Shown here in pieces: positions 62,327-64,000 of a stretch of 64,000 nucleotides of DNA. The position numbers and the translations under genes were made by a program. This DNA comes from Dyella terrae (lineage in GTDB: Bacteria > Pseudomonadota > Gammaproteobacteria > Xanthomonadales > Rhodanobacteraceae): contig NZ_CP089414.1 in the NCBI RefSeq assembly GCF_022394535.1, forward strand, positions 4,154,001 to 4,218,000, written 5' to 3'. The number at the start of each line of letters is the position of its first letter. The stretch's first letter is position 1. The notes beneath the pieces are model-generated. The model was not told where the DNA came from. It saw only the letters and a program-made list of their open reading frames with translations, and searched no databases.

Positions 62327-64000
62327 GTGGATGCGGCGGCTGACATCGGCATAGCAGGTCGCACCACGGCGTGTTACCACTGCGGCGAGATGCTACCGCC
62401 GTCGCCGGTTCGCTTTGATGTCAACGGCAAGCCACAAGCTTTCTGCTGCCATGGCTGTGCTGCCGCAGCAGAATGGATCAGGCAATCGGCACTCGATGAC
62501 TACTATCGGCTGCGCAGCATGGCCGGCACCCGAGTGGAGGATGTGACCGACCTTTCGAGTTGGGATCGTGACGATCTGCTCAGCGAGCACGCGACGCCCA
62601 TCGCCGGTGGTCTGGAGATCACCTTGCTGACTGACGGCATGCGCTGTGCAGCGTGCGCTTGGCTGATCGACCGTGCCCTGCAGGCTGAGCCGGGCGTGTT
62701 TGACGCAGGCGCAAATGCGGTGACGGGACGCATCCGTATCGGCTGGGATCCGACGCGCACACGATTGTCGTCACTACTCGCCCGGCTCGCGATGCTTGGT
62801 TACCGGCCCTATCTAGCCACGGGGGCCGCGCGTGAGCGCGAACGTGTGGCCGAGCAGCGCCGATGGCTGATGCGTCTGGGCGTAGCCGGACTCGGCGCCA
62901 TGCAGACGATGATGTTTTCCGAAGCTCTGTACCTGGACTTTGGTCATCACATGGCCGGGCCGACGCGCGACTTCTTCCGCTGGGTGGCGCTGCTGGTCGC
63001 CACGCCCGTGGTGTTCTATGCAGGTTGGCCATTCCTACAGGGCTGTTGGCGTGAGTTACGGCAGCGCCACCCAGGCATGGATACGTTGATAGCAAGCTCA
63101 ACGTTGCTTGCCTATCTGGCGAGCGTGGTGGAAACGTTACGTGGCGGTGCGCAGGTCTGGTATGACGCCGCGACCATGTTCGTGTTCCTCTTGCTCGCTG
63201 CGCGCTTGCTGGAACAACGCGCCCGTCGCATCGCCAGTGCACAGGTGGATGCGCTGGCGCGTGCACGCCCCATGCTGGCGGTGAAGGAGCTTGCCGATGG
63301 GACACGTACCACCGTGCCGGTGGCGTCCCTCTCAGTAGGCGAGATCGCCTGCGTGGCCGTGGGCGAAGTGGTGCCGGTCGATGGTTGTCTGCTCGATACG
63401 CAGGCCTCCTTCGAAGAGGCACTGCTAACGGGCGAGTCCCGGCCGGTGAGCCGTTCGCGCGGCGCGACGATCTATGCAGGTACGACCTGCCGGGAAACGC
63501 CCGCGCGCATAGCGGTGACGCAGGTAGGCAGCGCCACCCGTTTATCGCAACTGGCTAGATTGGTCGATCAGGCGCAATCGGAGCGACCCGCGCTGGCACG
63601 CGTGGCAGACCGTATTGGCCAAGTGTTCGTATCGATCCTTCTTGTGCTGGCGGTGGTCGTCTACGTTTGGTGGCGCCTGCACGATCCTGCCCGTGCTTTC
63701 GAGGTCACCCTGTCCCTGCTGGTGGTGAGCTGTCCCTGTGCCTTGTCGCTCGCCGTACCGGCAGCGCTGGCGGCGTGCCATGGTGCGCTGGCGCGGATGG
63801 GTGTGCTGTCGGTTCGCTCGGGCAGTCTGGAGAATCTCGCGCACATCACGGACGTGGTCTTCGACAAGACCGGCACCTTGACCCGCGTGCAGCTGGCGGT
63901 GGGCGATGTGCGTACATTTGATGGATTCAATCCCGCACTGGCTTTGCAGATCGCCGCGGCGCTGGAGCGAGACAGTCGCCACCCGGTGGCCGAGGCATTC
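62327..64000 (+). CDS. ccoI: Copper-transporting P1B-type ATPase CcoI (FixI), N-terminal 558 residues
   Basis: CcoI pumps copper for the CuB centre of cbb3 oxidase. The open frame starts at GTG 62327 (3 bp after the ccoH stop) and runs off the window, so it is partial. It contains an N-terminal Cys-rich segment (CYHCG, FCCHGC), a heavy-metal-associated domain with CAAC, six of the eight helices, the membrane CPC in SCPCALSLAVPAAL, a TGES-type phosphatase loop (LLTGESRPV) and the phosphorylation motif DKTGTLT. All features expected to this point are intact. The remaining ATP-binding region lies outside the window. Confidence 0.94.
   Translation, partial: MDAAADIGIAGRTTACYHCGEMLPPSPVRFDVNGKPQAFCCHGCAAAAEWIRQSALDDYYRLRSMAGTRVEDVTDLSSWDRDDLLSEHATPIAGGLEITLLTDGMRCAACAWLIDRALQAEPGVFDAGANAVTGRIRIGWDPTRTRLSSLLARLAMLGYRPYLATGAARERERVAEQRRWLMRLGVAGLGAMQTMMFSEALYLDFGHHMAGPTRDFFRWVALLVATPVVFYAGWPFLQGCWRELRQRHPGMDTLIASSTLLAYLASVVETLRGGAQVWYDAATMFVFLLLAARLLEQRARRIASAQVDALARARPMLAVKELADGTRTTVPVASLSVGEIACVAVGEVVPVDGCLLDTQASFEEALLTGESRPVSRSRGATIYAGTTCRETPARIAVTQVGSATRLSQLARLVDQAQSERPALARVADRIGQVFVSILLVLAVVVYVWWRLHDPARAFEVTLSLLVVSCPCALSLAVPAALAACHGALARMGVLSVRSGSLENLAHITDVVFDKTGTLTRVQLAVGDVRTFDGFNPALALQIAAALERDSRHPVAEAF

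Overview
The window is high-GC chromosomal DNA of a gammaproteobacterium. Gene order and protein character fit the order Xanthomonadales, most likely the Rhodanobacteraceae (Dyella, Luteibacter or Rhodanobacter type). Support comes from the rpoZ-spoT-ridA-recG cluster, type B L31, the thiS-thiG-trmB order, the pilMNOPQ operon divergent from a PBP1A gene, and a ccoNOQP-ccoGHI cluster behind a consensus FNR/Anr box. This is family-level inference; there is no rRNA in the window. I see no insertion sequence, integrase, prophage or CRISPR array, and the region reads as core or conserved-accessory genome.

Layout. 1-9.4 kb: the 5' end of mlaA (minus strand), then rpoZ, spoT, ridA, recG, a nucleoside hydrolase, rpmE2, gltA and an unrecognised conserved gene. 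9.5-17.5 kb: PBP1A (minus) divergent from pilM-N-O-P-Q. 17.6-24.7 kb: a six-gene MoxR/VWA 'Bat' operon. 24.7-30.3 kb: a macrodomain gene, a MarR regulator, and an RND adaptor plus permease. 30.3-33.1 kb: an M28 peptidase, mscL and an FAH-family hydrolase, all minus. 33.3-37.9 kb: an ABC efflux cassette made of an adaptor, an ATPase and two FtsX-type permeases. 37.9-46.3 kb: a short-chain fatty acid carrier, an EamA exporter, an Ada-like protein, a small membrane protein, a Rieske protein, an SLC13 permease, then thiS-thiG-trmB. 46.3-52 kb: a FecR-domain protein with a glutamine-rich repeat tail, tRNA-Gly(CCC), two exported proteins of unknown function and a RimB-like/RimK pair. 52-56.6 kb: a PhoP/PhoQ-type two-component system, ilvE, a DUF4124 protein and metF. 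56.8-64 kb: the cbb3 oxidase structural and assembly genes, with ccoI running off the end.

Main observations. (1) Two operons each carry a frame anomaly exactly at a seven-base G or C run. pilO is joined in frame to pilP at a G7 run, and the batA-like VWA gene is broken at a C7 run. In both cases removing one base restores the normal arrangement, so sequence error, or less likely slippage, should be tested before either is called biology. (2) The two-component system is preceded by tandem half-sites on an 11-bp period, a TATAAA -10 element and then a structured intrinsic terminator about 110 nt downstream. That arrangement suggests an activator-dependent promoter driving a small RNA or an attenuated leader. 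(3) The second VWA protein of the Bat operon has lost the first metal-binding residue of its MIDAS motif. I did not find a clearly new multi-gene system; the unrecognised small genes are listed as such.
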